The notes: generated from the sequence alone by a model not told the origin. DNA of 64,000 nucleotides from Tritrichomonas musculus (GCA_039105265.1 JAPFFF010000044.1:124001-188000); one strand, 5' to 3'; positions 1 to 11,997 are shown, counted from the first letter of the stretch. Program-made: numbers and translations.

Positions 1-730
1 TAATGGATCAATTAATATTCGATTAAAATCGTTAGACATTAAATTAGAGCCATTTAAAAAAAGATCGCTAAAAAAGCTAAATCTTCATAGGTTCCGATTA
101 AAATAAAAGTTTGTAAAGTATATTCAAGTATAAAATTGAATAATTAATTACTACATCCGCCATAACAGTCGATAGCATTTAAAGATATCATTTCGATTTT
201 GAGGTTTTTAATAAAAAAAAAGTGATCTTTTGTTCCAAATGAATTCATAAAACCATGCACTTGTTGTTGTACGGGTTTATTTGCAATGTAAGGGCTAGAA
301 TTTGTGGAATAAAAAATTAAAAATTTTTATAAAAAAATATTGATATGATTTTAATCAATATTTTTGTTTTTGTATATATTTTAAAAATGATAATTAATTG
401 CTATTTATAAAGTATTTATATGATATATATTGTATAAACATTATAATTATGATATAAAATAATATATTTCATTTATTAACTAATATATTAACATTTATAT
501 TTTTTCTGAATGTCGTACAACTAAATTGAATAAAAAATAAAATTAAATAAATTTATATTTATCTTAATAAATAATTTAATTAATAATTATAATATATAAT
601 TTATATATTTTATATCCAATATTATAAAATGTAAAGGTTGAAATAAAGACTTTAATTAAAATTCAATATATATCGATTTCTTATATATTTGCATCATTTA
701 AAAAATATAGATGTCATTTGAATGGATATA
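1..730. other. AT-rich sequence, no gene seen
   Basis: Low-complexity AT-rich DNA. I find no coding frame with family resemblance, no tRNA and no clear inverted repeat here. Confidence 0.5.
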
Positions 731-916
731 CTATGTGTTATACAAATAATATTTTACCTTTTGACGAAATCCTTCAGTAATTGAAATATTAGGCTTTTTA
801 TATATATGAAACCAATCAACTAAATCTTCATTTTTAGAAAAAACTGACATTTGATTTAGAATGAAATTCAAATATATTAGAAAGTAAATGCATATAAATA
901 AAATTGTATTCTTCAT
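731..916 (-). pseudogene. N-terminal fragment of a DNase II-like secreted nuclease
   Basis: A 61-codon frame starts with a hydrophobic segment typical of a signal peptide (MKNTILFICIYFLIY) and continues into KNEDLVDWFHIYKKP. The VDWFxIYKxP stretch close behind a signal peptide is the hallmark of the DNase II family, which are acid endonucleases of lysosomes or secretions. DNase II proteins are normally about 350 residues, and here the frame stops after KYYLYNT with no continuation that I can follow, so only the first sixth is left. No initiator motif is visible upstream of the ATG. I read it as a dead fragment. The match rests on one short motif, so another secreted protein cannot be excluded. 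Confidence 0.42.
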
Positions 917-1406
917 TTGGCTCCTGTAACGTCCAATTTTTTTAAAATCATCATTTAATAATTCAACAAATTCAATTTTTCTGCATTTTTAGCTAAAAAA
1001 TGAATTTTTTTTTCAATAATAATAACTATTTTTATATAACTCTTAATGTTTTAAAGGCATATAAAAAGATATCAAAAGAATTAATGATTAGAATAAATTA
1101 TATAAAAAGTTATCACTATTCTAAATTTTTAGAAAGTGTTAAAAAATTCTTATCAAAAATAATTAAAATAAATTGAGATAAAATACTCAAATTTATTTTC
1201 TGAAGAAAATTTAATATATACTTATATCCTTTTAGTTTTTATTTTAATTTTAATTTTGTACGATGCAAATATTTATAAAACTGATTATTAATATAATAAT
1301 AAAATATAATTAGTTTAAACAAACCAATCATTGAGTTTTACTGTTAAAATTCAGTTGTACGACCTTTTTTTTTGAGAGAAAATAATAACTTTTTGAATTC
1401 TTTGTG
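917..1406. other. AT-rich spacer
   Basis: No feature recognised between the nuclease fragment and the Tc1-type element that starts near 1407. Confidence 0.4.
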
Positions 1407-2536
1407 TAAAGTATACAAAAAAACCAGTTCCTAACCGCTAAAAACCAGTTCCAAATTTTAATTTCAATTGTTTATATTATATTTTTTTATAATAAAAACG
1501 ATAATTGAATGGTTTACATTAATCATTATTGAATATAGATTAATGTAAACGATAATTGAATGGTTTACATTAACCGATATTTGAATTTTTTTGCCCAGAA
1601 AAAGTCGAACTTTTCCAAGGGAAAAGTGAATTTTGAACATCCCTAGATTTTCACCTTATATTCACCATTTTTTTATCTTTTAAAATTATTTGCGAAAAAA
1701 CATTTTTATTATTCTCAAAAATTTAACAAATTCAAAGAATAAAAAATATAAATAGTTAATCGTCTTTAACAAAAGTTATTTTATTTTTAAAATTTTTAAT
1801 TTAAAAAGTTAAATTTCTTATCAATATTTTTTCGGCAATTGAAAAAGTTGATTTTTTATTAAAAATTAAAATTAAAATCTTACTTGATTGCCTTGCACTT
1901 CGAGGCATTGTTTCAATTTCTTTGGAAAAGAATCAATCAAAGAATTGTTTGTTGCTAAACTTAGATTATTCCATATAAAGAATAAAATTTGTGTTCAGGA
2001 AACATTTGCCATTTCATCTCCAGGGATTTCAGGAAACATTATTGCTTTAACGCATATGAAATACTTGATTTCATTTGTTAATATTTGTGGTCGGCCGGGT
2101 TGTGTTTTTTCTGGTCTTCCTTCATCAATCTATTTAGCTACTGCTTTGACGCAATTTAACGAAATACTTAATGCATCAGCTGTTTTGCTTTTATTAAAAT
2201 TGTGCGATTGCAGAACCACTTGCGATTAAATTATAGCGTTCGTTTGTATTTTTTGGTAAAGAAAACAAATAAATAAAAGGTCAAAAGATTGACCAACAAT
2301 TGATTCATAAATTGATGAATAGGTCATTAAATTTGAATGAATTTGAAAGAAATTTTAAAATTCTCTCAAATTATTTTTAAATAAATTTTCTCAATTTTTT
2401 CAATGAAACATGAAAATTTCTCTCAAATTTCTTATCAATATTTTTTAGGACCACTATATCTTATCAGAAAATTGAAAGAACAAAATTTTGGGAACTGGTT
2501 TTTATCAGAAAGGAACTGGTTTTTTTGCATACTTTA
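1407..2536. mobile_element. Decayed Tc1/mariner-type element with ACCAGTTCC terminal repeats
   Basis: Both ends carry the same inverted sequence. The left end reads TAAAGTATACAAAAAAACC then AGTTCC, followed about 11 bases later by a second AAAAACCAGTTCC. The right end is the inverse of this with one or two changes and also has the second AAAAACCAGTTCC. A TA dinucleotide flanks each end, as expected for Tc1/mariner target sites. Inside, the minus strand keeps a helix-turn-helix relic of a transposase (about 1900-2250). The length of 1.13 kb is slightly short for a full Tc1 element. Confidence 0.65.
1900..2250 (-). pseudogene. Tc1/mariner transposase N-terminal (HTH) relic
   Basis: Reading the minus strand from about 2230 gives VVLQSHNFNKSKTADALSIS, then LNCVKAVAK, a TAG stop, and IDEGRPEKTQPGRPQILTNE. 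This is the second helix-turn-helix of a Tc1-type transposase followed by the GRPR-like linker (here PGRPQIL). The TAG falls where these proteins often have tryptophan. Downstream the frame degenerates and no DDE catalytic segment is left, so the gene is dead. The plus-strand open frame at 1888-2229 is only its shadow. It sits centrally in the terminal-repeat element 1407-2536. Confidence 0.5.
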
Positions 2537-4689
2537 GATAAAAAAAATCAAGGTTTTTAAAAAATTTAATTTCAAATCTTCGATTTATTTTTTTTATATA
2601 ATTAAAATTATCATTTTGTATATATAATTTATATATAATTTTGTATATTATATCATGATGAATTAGATTAAATTTAATTTTTGGGAAAGATAAATTCATT
2701 TGAAAAGTGTACTAAACTGAACATTATTTTCCTGATCTTAAAAATCTTTCAATATTTTGAATAAATTCAAAATTCCAAAATCAACTCTATTTACAATACC
2801 TTTATATTAATAGCAGAGTTGTAATATGATTTGAGAATATTTCTCAAAATTCAATGAAAATTGAGATATAGGTCCCAAATTTTTTGAATTAATTGAAATT
2901 ATTAAATAAATTTTTCAGATAAAAAACGATTAATTTTTTTTTATAGATTCTAATATTCAATAAAAATATTAATATTTTGAATATAAATGCAGATTCATGT
3001 AATTATATATATATTATTAAAATTATATTTTTATTTTAATAAGATATTTATTCAAATTTTATCAAAATAAAAATAGATTAATATAAAAAGAGAGATATGG
3101 TTATAAATTGACCTTATAATGTTATTTTTATGTATTTTAATATAATAACAAAGGATTACATTTGATTTATTTATTAATTTGTTATTTATTTTTATATATA
3201 TAATTTATTTAAAAATTATATTAAATGTATATATATAATTGATCAAGAAATATATATAATAAATAATACATACTTTCAATGATATTCAATTTTCAATAAT
3301 TAGCATGAAAATAATTTATTGAAATTCTAATCGTCTAACGAGTAAATTGTGAGTTTTTCCTTCAAATAATTTGAAAGAATTGAATCTATCGTTCGAATTT
3401 TTTTGTCGAGGTTCGTTTTCTCGCCAAATACCTGATAAATAATATTTTTGATAAATAATTGTTAATATATAATACTATTTTTTTTTCCAATCTAAAATTT
3501 TGGAGTTGAAATTGAGTTCTATTTACGAATATTTCATTTTTAAAAAATACTTTATTTTTTGCTGAACAAATAACTGATTTGCTATTAATAAACATCAAAT
3601 GATTTATCTATTTAATTTATTTAATTACTATTAATTTTTTCAGAATGATTTAAATTTGATTTTTCATATACTGCTTTAATAGCACTTTTTATTATTATTA
3701 TATATTATAAAATAATGTTATTATTTATATTCAAATGTTTAATTGTTTATATATTGTTTTTTTTATGAGTTATATATAAATTATTGACTTCAAAAAAATA
3801 TCTCAATTAATTTGAATAATCTCATAGAATCGGTCAGACTGTTAATAGAGCATAATAAGGTAAAGTATTCAATTTTCACTCTTTCAAAAAGTGAATCAAA
3901 GAATGAGTGTTTTATAACAACTATCATGATTAAAAAAAATCTTGATTGGAGCAATGCTGATAAAAAACAATAAGTTATAATATTTTGTGTTTGCTTGCTC
4001 TTAAATATTTCCAAGAATGAAGATATGATAAGGAACATTCATTAGATCAATAGGCACAAGTTGGAAAAAAAGGCTGATCAACTAGTTTAATTTTGAAATC
4101 TTATTATGAAATAAATAAAAAAATCTGGAATCGTGACGTTGGATTTCTTTTTATTGCTAATTTCATTTTTTGAGTACTTTATTTTTTATACTCCTCAGAA
4201 ATCTCTTTTTTTCTCACAATTTTTTTCATTTAAAAATATTTTACAACTATCAAACAACTCAGAAAATAATTATCAATTTTCTTAGACTTCAATTTTTTTC
4301 AAAGAATTTTAATTCAATTTTATATCATGGATTGATAATTTTATTTGAAATAAACTTATCAATTTTTTTTTTCTTTTTCAAAAAATTAAAATATATTTTT
4401 TTTTATATTGAACGTCAAATTAATCTTTATATTTAGGGAATATATTTATTTCCTTATATTTTATATTATATAATAATATTTCAAGTCATCCTGCATTTTT
4501 CATACCTAACTATGCTCTATATTAATAAATTAATTCAATTATTAATGTAATATATAAATTCAGACCATAATATAACACATAAAAATAATTTATAAATGAA
4601 TAAATATAAATTATATTAAAAATTATTTGGAATATATTAAATCTATAGTTATTTAGTACAAAAAAATATATTCAATTTTTTTGATATAG
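2537..4689. other. AT-rich intergenic region, no gene supported
   Basis: Over 2 kb of AT-rich DNA. Short open frames at 3386-3598 (-), 3790-4038 (-) and 4170-4436 (+) have biased K/N/I/F composition, no domain, no initiator and no relatives here, so I do not call them genes. Confidence 0.5.
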
Positions 4690-4905
4690 CTCATAAAAAA
4701 AATTTAGAAAGCTACTTAATTTATTTAAAAATTATCTAGGTATCACTTTTTGAGTTTTGTAAAATACTCAAAAAGTTATAAAACAGATAATTAAACATAA
4801 ATTGAAGTAGCTTTTTGAAGGCTACGCCTTTCAAAAAGCTACTTCATTTATTTTTTAAATAAATGAAGTAGCTTTTTGAAAGGCATACTGTTTTATAACT
4901 TTTTT
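4690..4905. repeat. Nested palindromic region
   Basis: Inverted repeats are stacked here. AAAAAGTTATAAAACAG (about 4771-4787) pairs with CTGTTTTATAACTTTTT (about 4888-4904). Inside, TGAAGTAGCTTTTTGAAGGC faces GCCTTTCAAAAAGCTACTTC around a three-base centre TAC (about 4803-4846) with one bulged base. ACTTTTTGAG/CTCAAAAAGT arms also occur near 4746-4776. The CTTTTTGA/TCAAAAAG core is shared with the palindromes of the 31.6-33.8 kb array and the one at 59.1 kb. Confidence 0.65.
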
Positions 4906-5054
4906 AAATTTTTAAATGAAAATTGAGATCCCTATCGAATTGAACTCAAAAAAAAAAAAATTGAATGTTATAATATTGAATTTAAAATCTTCTTTTTATT
5001 CAAATAAACTGTATTTTCAAACTTTTTCAATTATTTCAATTTTTAAAACAATAA

Positions 5055-5435
5055 ATACAGCGTTTTTCATCTAACCTTGAAGTATAGAAAATTGTGGGGA
5101 TTTCGTTACGGTTTAAGTCAAAATTGAGACGATTATTTTGATTATTTGGTGTTTTCGTAGATAAAAGAAAAATTGTTTTTTTCAATAATATTTATTTCAT
5201 TTTATAAATTAAATAAATCCTTGCTATATCATGAAATATACTTTTATTTGTGTGTTAATTCTAATTTTAAATAAATATTATGAAGTAAACTTTTATTTAT
5301 CAAGATAGATTTTGTTGAGAATTTTACAACATTCAAATCCCACTATAATCAAAATAAACAGCTCAATTTTGAATCAAACCATAACGAAATCCCCACAATT
5401 TTCTATACTGCAAGGTGAGCTGAAAAATGCTGTAT
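5055..5435. mobile_element. Foldback element with about 90-bp inverted ends
   Basis: About 5055-5145 and 5345-5435 are inverted copies of each other, including GAAAATTGTGGGGATTTCGT on the left and its complement on the right. The outer ends read TACAGC and GCTGTA, so a TA target duplication with CAG termini is likely. The roughly 200-base centre has no coding frame. This is a short non-autonomous DNA transposon (MITE or foldback). Confidence 0.65.
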
Positions 5436-5905
5436 AAGCACAAATATTTGGAAACTAAAATCAATTCCATTTTTATAGTATATTAAAAATAAATATAAAA
5501 TTTTAATTTACTTAATTTATATTTTTTTATTATTTATTTTTGAGCTAATATTAAAATTGAGAAACAAAACTGACATTATTTTCAAAAAAAAAAAAAAAAT
5601 AATATTTGAAATAGTTATGAAAGTTTCATTCAAAAAAAGTTATATTATTTTAATAAATATTATCAAACAAAATAACAGTAAAAATAAATATAAATTATAT
5701 TTACAAAAAAATTTTTTTTAAATATAGAAATACGATGAAAATATTAAAGCATTTTTATCTTCTTATCAAACAAATATTTTGAAATATAGTTTTTTTATAA
5801 TTTATAAATAAACATAATAAAATAAATAATAATATATATTTAACAAAAAACATAATTTATTTACAAGATATTAGTTTTTTTTATATTGAATACTAAAAAG
5901 TGATT

Positions 5906-5913
5906 TCATTATT
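5906..5913 (+). promoter_or_regulatory. Inr-like start element (TCATTATT)
   Basis: Matches the trichomonad initiator TCA-Py-T/A and ends about 10 bases before the ATG at 5923, followed by a T run. Confidence 0.5.
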
Positions 5914-5922
5914 TTTTTTTAT

Positions 5923-8900
5923 ATGCTTTTTGTTTTCTTATTAACTCTAGCAAAGCAAGCAAACAAGGGGAAATCTATTAAAGATGAATTAAGGGATGTA
6001 TCTTCGACACTTCCAATATCAATTCGTTCAGCTAAAATGAAAAAAGGAGACGTAAAATGTGATGAAAATAATTGTCCAACTTTTAATAATATTGACAATT
6101 ATCACCCAGATTCAGAAGATACCTACCAGTGCGGTGAAACATGTACGACGACAGGTGGTTCATTTGAATACACCTTCAAAGGTGTTAAATTTGGAATATA
6201 TGGAGTTTATTCCACAAATAATGGTAATATCGATATTTCCGTTGACGATCAAAAAGTAAGTTCCGTTAATTTAAACCGGCAAAGCAAAGAAAAATATTCC
6301 TTAGTATATTTATCAAATGAATTATCATATCAAGAACACACAGTTAAAATCGTAGGCCAAGGAAGCAAACAATTCCAAATATACAAGCTTGTCTTTTGGC
6401 CATCGCTAAAAGCCAAAAGACTCAACATTTCAGAATTAACCAGAACTGGAGCCTGGAAATACGAATCAGACAAAATTGGAGGACTCCGAGCTTATACCGA
6501 AAAAGATTCTTCCGATGATACGGCCTCTGCCAAGATCCGTTTCTCGAAAGTATGGGTATATGGGACGAAATGTAATTGGCATGGCAAGCTTAACCTCAAT
6601 ATCAACCAATTTACACTAGAAATAAACTCGAATGGCCCTTATGACGACGAAACGAGACTAGATTCAGCCTTATTATACGAATCTCCAGATCTTTCCACTA
6701 GTGATGAATTACAATTTTCATTAAAGGAAACGGCCACTCTCAACTACATTTATTACATTGAAGAGCCCCCAATTTCGACTCCATCAGCAGATCCGATCTC
6801 AATCAGATCAGCCAAGATGACAAAAGTTGGCGAAGTAACTTGCGGCCAAAATGACTGTCCAAACATTAATAACGATTTGAATAATTACAAGCCAAATGAA
6901 GAAAGCACGTACAACTGTGGTGAAACATGTTCAACTACCAGTGGTTCATTAGAGTACACATTCAAAGGTGTCAAATTTGGCATTTACGGAGTTTGCGAAC
7001 TTGACAAAGGCAAGTATGACATTTTGCTCAATGGAAGGAAGCTTGCTGAAGTCAATTCCGCCAAGCAATCCACGTCTGGCAAATATTCACTACTTTACAT
7101 GTCAGATGATTTAACGTACCAAGAGTACAAGGTGAAAATTGAAGGCAAAGGTGACAAGCAGTTTCAAATCTACAAGCTTGTCTTTTGGCCTTCCTTGAAA
7201 GCCAAAAGAATGAACTTGACTGAGATGGAAAGAACAGGAACATGGCATTTTGAAACGGACCTAATTGGAGGTATCAGAGGATACACCGAAGGTGATAGTA
7301 CAACCGACACCGCGTATTCTAATATACGTTTCTCTAAGCTTTGGGTCTACGGAACGATAGCCAACTGGCACAGTAAGTTTAGCCTCAGCATTGAGTCGTT
7401 CCAGACCGAATTGAATGCATATGGTCCATATGATGACAACACCAGACTTGATTCAGCATTATTGTATGAATCCCCGGAATTGTCACCAAGTACAGGCTTC
7501 AAGTTCACAATGACAAGCACGACAACACTGAACTATGTTTATTACATTGAAGAGCCAGCCATTAATTTGCTTGAAGCCATTCCAATCTCAATCAGATCAG
7601 CCAAGATGAAAAAAGAAGGTGATGTAACTTGTGGCCAAAATAACTGTCAAAACATTAATAACAATGTGAATAACTACAAGCCAAATGAAGAAAGCACTTA
7701 TACATGTGGAGAAGCATGCTCTGCAACAAGTGGCTCTTTTGAATACAAGTTTATTGGTGTCAAGTTTGGTATCTACAGTGCTTATTCACAAGAAAATGGC
7801 AAATACAACATCTTACTTGATGGCCAGAAGGTAAGTGAAGTTGACACTGCCAAGTTTCCGACAGCTAAGTACACAATCTCTTATGTATCCGATGATTTGA
7901 AGTACGGCAAACACACCGTTAGAATTGAAGGCCGCGGAGGTAAGAAATACCAAATTTACAAGCTTGTCTTTTGGCCATCATTGAAAGCTAAAAGAATGAA
8001 CATCACTGAGTTTACTAGAACAGGAAAATGGAAATACGAGACAGATTTAATTGGCGGTATTCGCGCTTACACAGAAGCCGATGACTCAAGTGATAAAGCA
8101 ACAGCTGACATTCGATTCTCCAAGATTTGGCTCTATGGAACAATCTGCAGTTGGCATGGCAAGTTCAATGTTACATATGGCAACATCCAAGCAGAGCTCA
8201 GTGAACGTGACTCAAGATACAACAACGATGATCTAAGACTTGATTCAGAGTTGCTGTTTGAATCACCATTAATTACTGTTGGCAATTACAAGTTTGAAAT
8301 CAATCTTGAGCAAACAGTAACATTGAACTACATTTATTATGAAGAACTGCCACTGCAAACACCAGAACCGATTCCTATTTCTATTCGCTCGGCCAAGATG
8401 AACAAAACAGAAATGGAATGCACACCAAACAATTGTACAGGAGTCAATTACAATCCTGATTCAGAAGAACAATATCAATGTGGAGAAGTGTGCACGACTA
8501 CAGGTGGCTCTTTTGAGTACAGCTTCACTGGTGTTAAATTCGGTATCTTTGGTGTTTGTTCAAAAGAAAATGGTGCATTTGACATTTCTATTGATGATCA
8601 AAATGTTGGCTCTGTTGATTTAAACAGAGAAACAACTGAAAAGTACTCTTTAGTCTATGTTTCTGATGATTTATCATATCATAAACATACTGTCAAAATA
8701 CAAGGCAAAGATGGCCAAAAGATCCAATTGTACAAGCTTGTCTTCTGGCCTTCATTAACAGCAAAAAGAATGAATATCACTGACTTTTCATTGTCTGGAA
8801 ATTGGACAATTGAAACCGATTTAATTGGAGGACTGCGTGCTTATACATTATCTGGCGGTTTGGATGAAGTTGCAGTCGCACAATTCCCTTACTCTAAAGT

Positions 8901-11763
8901 GTGGGTCTATGGAACAATCTGTGAATGGCATGGAAAACTGAATGCTGACATTGGTGACATTCAAGCCGAATTGAATGAAAAAGATCCAAATTTGACTAGT
9001 GATGATTCTAGGCTTGATTCGGAGCTATTATTTGAATCTCCTGAATTTGTGAAAGACAACTACACTGTTAAATTCACAATTAAAGAAACAGCCACATTGA
9101 ATTTCATTTATTATATTGATGATGATGAAAGTAAGAAGCCAATTCCGACACCTTCTGTTATTCCAGTCTCCATTCCATTTGACAGCATGACTAAAGAAGG
9201 AGTGATCAAATATTATAAGAACAATGCTTGTCCAACAACTAATTTAGATTCTCCTTCTGCTTACAATTGTGGTCCTAAGTCAATAACGTACAGTGGCACT
9301 TTTACATATAATTTCTATGGTGAAAAGTTTGGAATCATTGGTTCTTACTCTCCTTCATATGGCAAGTTTGCTCTTGAAATTGATTCAAAGAGAATCGAAA
9401 TTGACACAAACAAGGACAATTATCAAGAGAATGCATTGATCTACTTCTCTGATGATTTGCAATACAAGCAGCACACAATCAAAGTGCAGGCCATTGATGA
9501 GAATGTCCAGTTGTACAAGCTCATTTATTGGCCGTCATTGAGAGCTAAAAGAATAAATATCACCGACTTCAAGAGAGAAGGAACATGGCAAGAGGAAAGT
9601 GATACAATTGGTGGCATTCGTGCTTACACTGCAAAAGGAGGCGTTAATGAAACAGCTGTTGCACAAATTCATTGTTCACATGTTTGGGTCTATGGAAGTA
9701 AGTGTTCATGGCATGGCAATCTTATTCTTGACATTGGTGATGCTATTCATGAAACTATTAATGAGCACATTGATGGTCAAAGATTAGATGCTGTTCTAAT
9801 ATATGAATCAGGAGACTTTAGAACAGATGAAAAAACAGTGAAATTCACAATAATGGACACAGCAACTTTGAATTATATTTACTACATTGAAGTGCCATCA
9901 CCAATTCCAACACCTTCAGCTATTCCGATCTCCATTCAACTTGATCAAATGAACAAAGAAGGAGACATCATTTGTTACTCAAACGAATGTCCAGTAACAG
10001 ATCTTGACACACCTAAAGCTTACCAATGTGGAACCAAATGCTCAACAAGTACAGGTAAATATAACTACACTTTTAAAGGTGAAAAATTTGCACTGATTGG
10101 AGCACGAGCATCGAATTATGACAAGTTTCATCTCATTATTGATTCAGATACAGAACCAATTGAGATTAATGCAAATGCAGCGAACACAGATGAATTTACT
10201 ATTCTTTATTTATCTGATGATTTGAGCTATTCAGAGCACACAATTAAAATTGAAGGAACAAGTGGACTCTTCAAGTTATACAAGCTTGTTTATTGGCCTA
10301 CATTGCTTGCCAGAAGAGTGAATATCACTGACTTCAAGAGAGAAGGAACATGGCAAGAAGAAAGTGATACAATTGGTGGCATTCGTGCTTACACTGAAAA
10401 AGGAGGCGTTAATGAAACAGCTGTTGCACAAGTTCATTGTTCACATCTTTGGGTTTATGGAACTAAGTGTTCATGGCATGGCAATCTTATTCTCAATGTT
10501 GGCGATGCAATTCGTGATCAGATAATCAACTCCAAAGTTGATGATCCACACCCAAAGCGATATGATGCAGTGCTGATGTATGAATCAATAAACATGAGAT
10601 ACGATTCATATCCAGTATCATTCACAATCATGGATACAGCCACCATTTACTACGTTTATTATCTCGATGCACCGCCACCATCGGAGACACCAACACCATC
10701 GTACACACCAGAGCCAACGCCATTACAGATTGAACTTAACGAAACATTCTGTAAAGATGGAGATGCATTGAGATGCTTATATGAAAACAATGAAGATGAA
10801 AGATATAATGTTGTAATTACTATCACTGAATTCACTGGTCTTACTGATTCTAATAAGGATAAAAAATGCGGTGCTGCAATTCGTTTGATTAACACTGGAT
10901 TCCAATGCACTATGTCTTCATTCAAGAAATGCGAGTCGAGGAATGATTTGGGTGGAGCTGTTTATCTCGAAAACAACTTCAAATACCAAGTCGATTACGA
11001 CTTGCAAGATCTCGTGTTTGATGAGTGCAAGGCAAAATGCGGTGGAGCTGTCTATCTTTACTGTGTCTCAGAGAGATCAACAATCAACATCGTCAGGTGC
11101 AACTTCACCAAAAATGAAGCCTTGGCTGGCAAAAACGAAGACTTTTTCGGCGGTTCTGCGCTGTTCTTGACTTGCCTTAACTCAAATTGCGTCGAAAACG
11201 TATTCTTTAGAAACACTGGATTTGGCGGCGCTGTCAAGATCTACCAGAAATTCAAAGAAAAAGACTCGGGAGCATTACTTTTGAATGGATACAGCAGCAG
11301 AAGGTTGGTAACGCTGTCAAGATGCACTTTTGAGATCTCAAATGAGTCAGACTGTTCGTTGTTCTATTTCGGAGCAAGAAGTGATGTGAAAGTTGAATTG
11401 AAAGATTCGGTTTTCAATGGATATTTGGCTGTCGGATCACATCATATCAGTGGCTCGGTTGCTTCAAAGGAGGCATCAAAAATTGACGTGAAAAATTGCA
11501 GGTTTTCTGAGGAATTCAAAAAGTCAGTGAGAGTTGATAGGGCTGATGATTACATCAGCATCAACTTGAGGAATCAGGTCTTCGAGTACATGAAAGAGAA
11601 AAATAATGAGAAACACGTGTCTAATGAATGGAAAATTACTTGCCTGGCTGCAGCTGCTATCGTAGTCGCTGGAATCGCCTTCACGTTGAATAGGAAAAAG
11701 TCAGAAGAACAAGAAAATGAACAAGTTGACAATCCTCTTTCATTGACTGATTCTAATGAATAA
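5923..11763 (+). CDS. Large repetitive surface protein with beta-helix domain and C-terminal membrane anchor
   Basis: 1,946 residues. A short hydrophobic start (LFVFLLTLA) looks like a signal peptide. Six tandem repeats of about 255-265 residues follow, beginning near residues 31, 291, 552, 817, 1080 and 1334. Each carries PISIRSAKM (changed in the last two), a Cys pair such as CGETC, a beta-rich segment, then the hallmark YKLVFWPSLKAKR and IGGIRAYT, and ends with TATLNYIYYIEEP plus a short Pro/Thr-rich linker. The repeats look like galactose-binding-type beta-sandwich modules (inference). Residues about 1590-1890 contain GGAVYL, GGSALFL and GGAVKI turns, as in Pmp-like parallel beta-helix proteins of trichomonads. 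One membrane helix (CLAAAAIVVAGIAFTL, about 1907-1922) is followed by a 24-residue acidic tail. Many N-x-S/T sites fit a surface or secretory-pathway protein, perhaps adhesive. Repeats 5 and 6 share long nearly identical DNA (about 9570-9710 and 10334-10480), suggesting recent conversion. Confidence 0.85.
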   Translation: MLFVFLLTLAKQANKGKSIKDELRDVSSTLPISIRSAKMKKGDVKCDENNCPTFNNIDNYHPDSEDTYQCGETCTTTGGSFEYTFKGVKFGIYGVYSTNNGNIDISVDDQKVSSVNLNRQSKEKYSLVYLSNELSYQEHTVKIVGQGSKQFQIYKLVFWPSLKAKRLNISELTRTGAWKYESDKIGGLRAYTEKDSSDDTASAKIRFSKVWVYGTKCNWHGKLNLNINQFTLEINSNGPYDDETRLDSALLYESPDLSTSDELQFSLKETATLNYIYYIEEPPISTPSADPISIRSAKMTKVGEVTCGQNDCPNINNDLNNYKPNEESTYNCGETCSTTSGSLEYTFKGVKFGIYGVCELDKGKYDILLNGRKLAEVNSAKQSTSGKYSLLYMSDDLTYQEYKVKIEGKGDKQFQIYKLVFWPSLKAKRMNLTEMERTGTWHFETDLIGGIRGYTEGDSTTDTAYSNIRFSKLWVYGTIANWHSKFSLSIESFQTELNAYGPYDDNTRLDSALLYESPELSPSTGFKFTMTSTTTLNYVYYIEEPAINLLEAIPISIRSAKMKKEGDVTCGQNNCQNINNNVNNYKPNEESTYTCGEACSATSGSFEYKFIGVKFGIYSAYSQENGKYNILLDGQKVSEVDTAKFPTAKYTISYVSDDLKYGKHTVRIEGRGGKKYQIYKLVFWPSLKAKRMNITEFTRTGKWKYETDLIGGIRAYTEADDSSDKATADIRFSKIWLYGTICSWHGKFNVTYGNIQAELSERDSRYNNDDLRLDSELLFESPLITVGNYKFEINLEQTVTLNYIYYEELPLQTPEPIPISIRSAKMNKTEMECTPNNCTGVNYNPDSEEQYQCGEVCTTTGGSFEYSFTGVKFGIFGVCSKENGAFDISIDDQNVGSVDLNRETTEKYSLVYVSDDLSYHKHTVKIQGKDGQKIQLYKLVFWPSLTAKRMNITDFSLSGNWTIETDLIGGLRAYTLSGGLDEVAVAQFPYSKVWVYGTICEWHGKLNADIGDIQAELNEKDPNLTSDDSRLDSELLFESPEFVKDNYTVKFTIKETATLNFIYYIDDDESKKPIPTPSVIPVSIPFDSMTKEGVIKYYKNNACPTTNLDSPSAYNCGPKSITYSGTFTYNFYGEKFGIIGSYSPSYGKFALEIDSKRIEIDTNKDNYQENALIYFSDDLQYKQHTIKVQAIDENVQLYKLIYWPSLRAKRINITDFKREGTWQEESDTIGGIRAYTAKGGVNETAVAQIHCSHVWVYGSKCSWHGNLILDIGDAIHETINEHIDGQRLDAVLIYESGDFRTDEKTVKFTIMDTATLNYIYYIEVPSPIPTPSAIPISIQLDQMNKEGDIICYSNECPVTDLDTPKAYQCGTKCSTSTGKYNYTFKGEKFALIGARASNYDKFHLIIDSDTEPIEINANAANTDEFTILYLSDDLSYSEHTIKIEGTSGLFKLYKLVYWPTLLARRVNITDFKREGTWQEESDTIGGIRAYTEKGGVNETAVAQVHCSHLWVYGTKCSWHGNLILNVGDAIRDQIINSKVDDPHPKRYDAVLMYESINMRYDSYPVSFTIMDTATIYYVYYLDAPPPSETPTPSYTPEPTPLQIELNETFCKDGDALRCLYENNEDERYNVVITITEFTGLTDSNKDKKCGAAIRLINTGFQCTMSSFKKCESRNDLGGAVYLENNFKYQVDYDLQDLVFDECKAKCGGAVYLYCVSERSTINIVRCNFTKNEALAGKNEDFFGGSALFLTCLNSNCVENVFFRNTGFGGAVKIYQKFKEKDSGALLLNGYSSRRLVTLSRCTFEISNESDCSLFYFGARSDVKVELKDSVFNGYLAVGSHHISGSVASKEASKIDVKNCRFSEEFKKSVRVDRADDYISINLRNQVFEYMKEKNNEKHVSNEWKITCLAAAAIVVAGIAFTLNRKKSEEQENEQVDNPLSLTDSNE

Positions 11764-11997
11764 GTAAAAAAATTCATTTTTTTAAAAAAAATAATCATTT
11801 TCTTTTATTCAATAGAATAAGATAACAAATGTGATTAATTACTATTCCAAGATATTCTTCTTTATAAATCTTTTTTGAAAGTGCTTAAATCATAGAAAAT
11901 AACAGCTCAACAATATATTTGATCAATTGATCATAAAAATATCAACTTTGAGTAATGATGCAGAAATTCGGAATTTTCATGCTTTCTTTACATTTTT

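Noticed and set aside
3386-4436. Three short open frames in AT-rich DNA
   Set aside because: No initiator, no domain, and composition like translated AT-rich noise.
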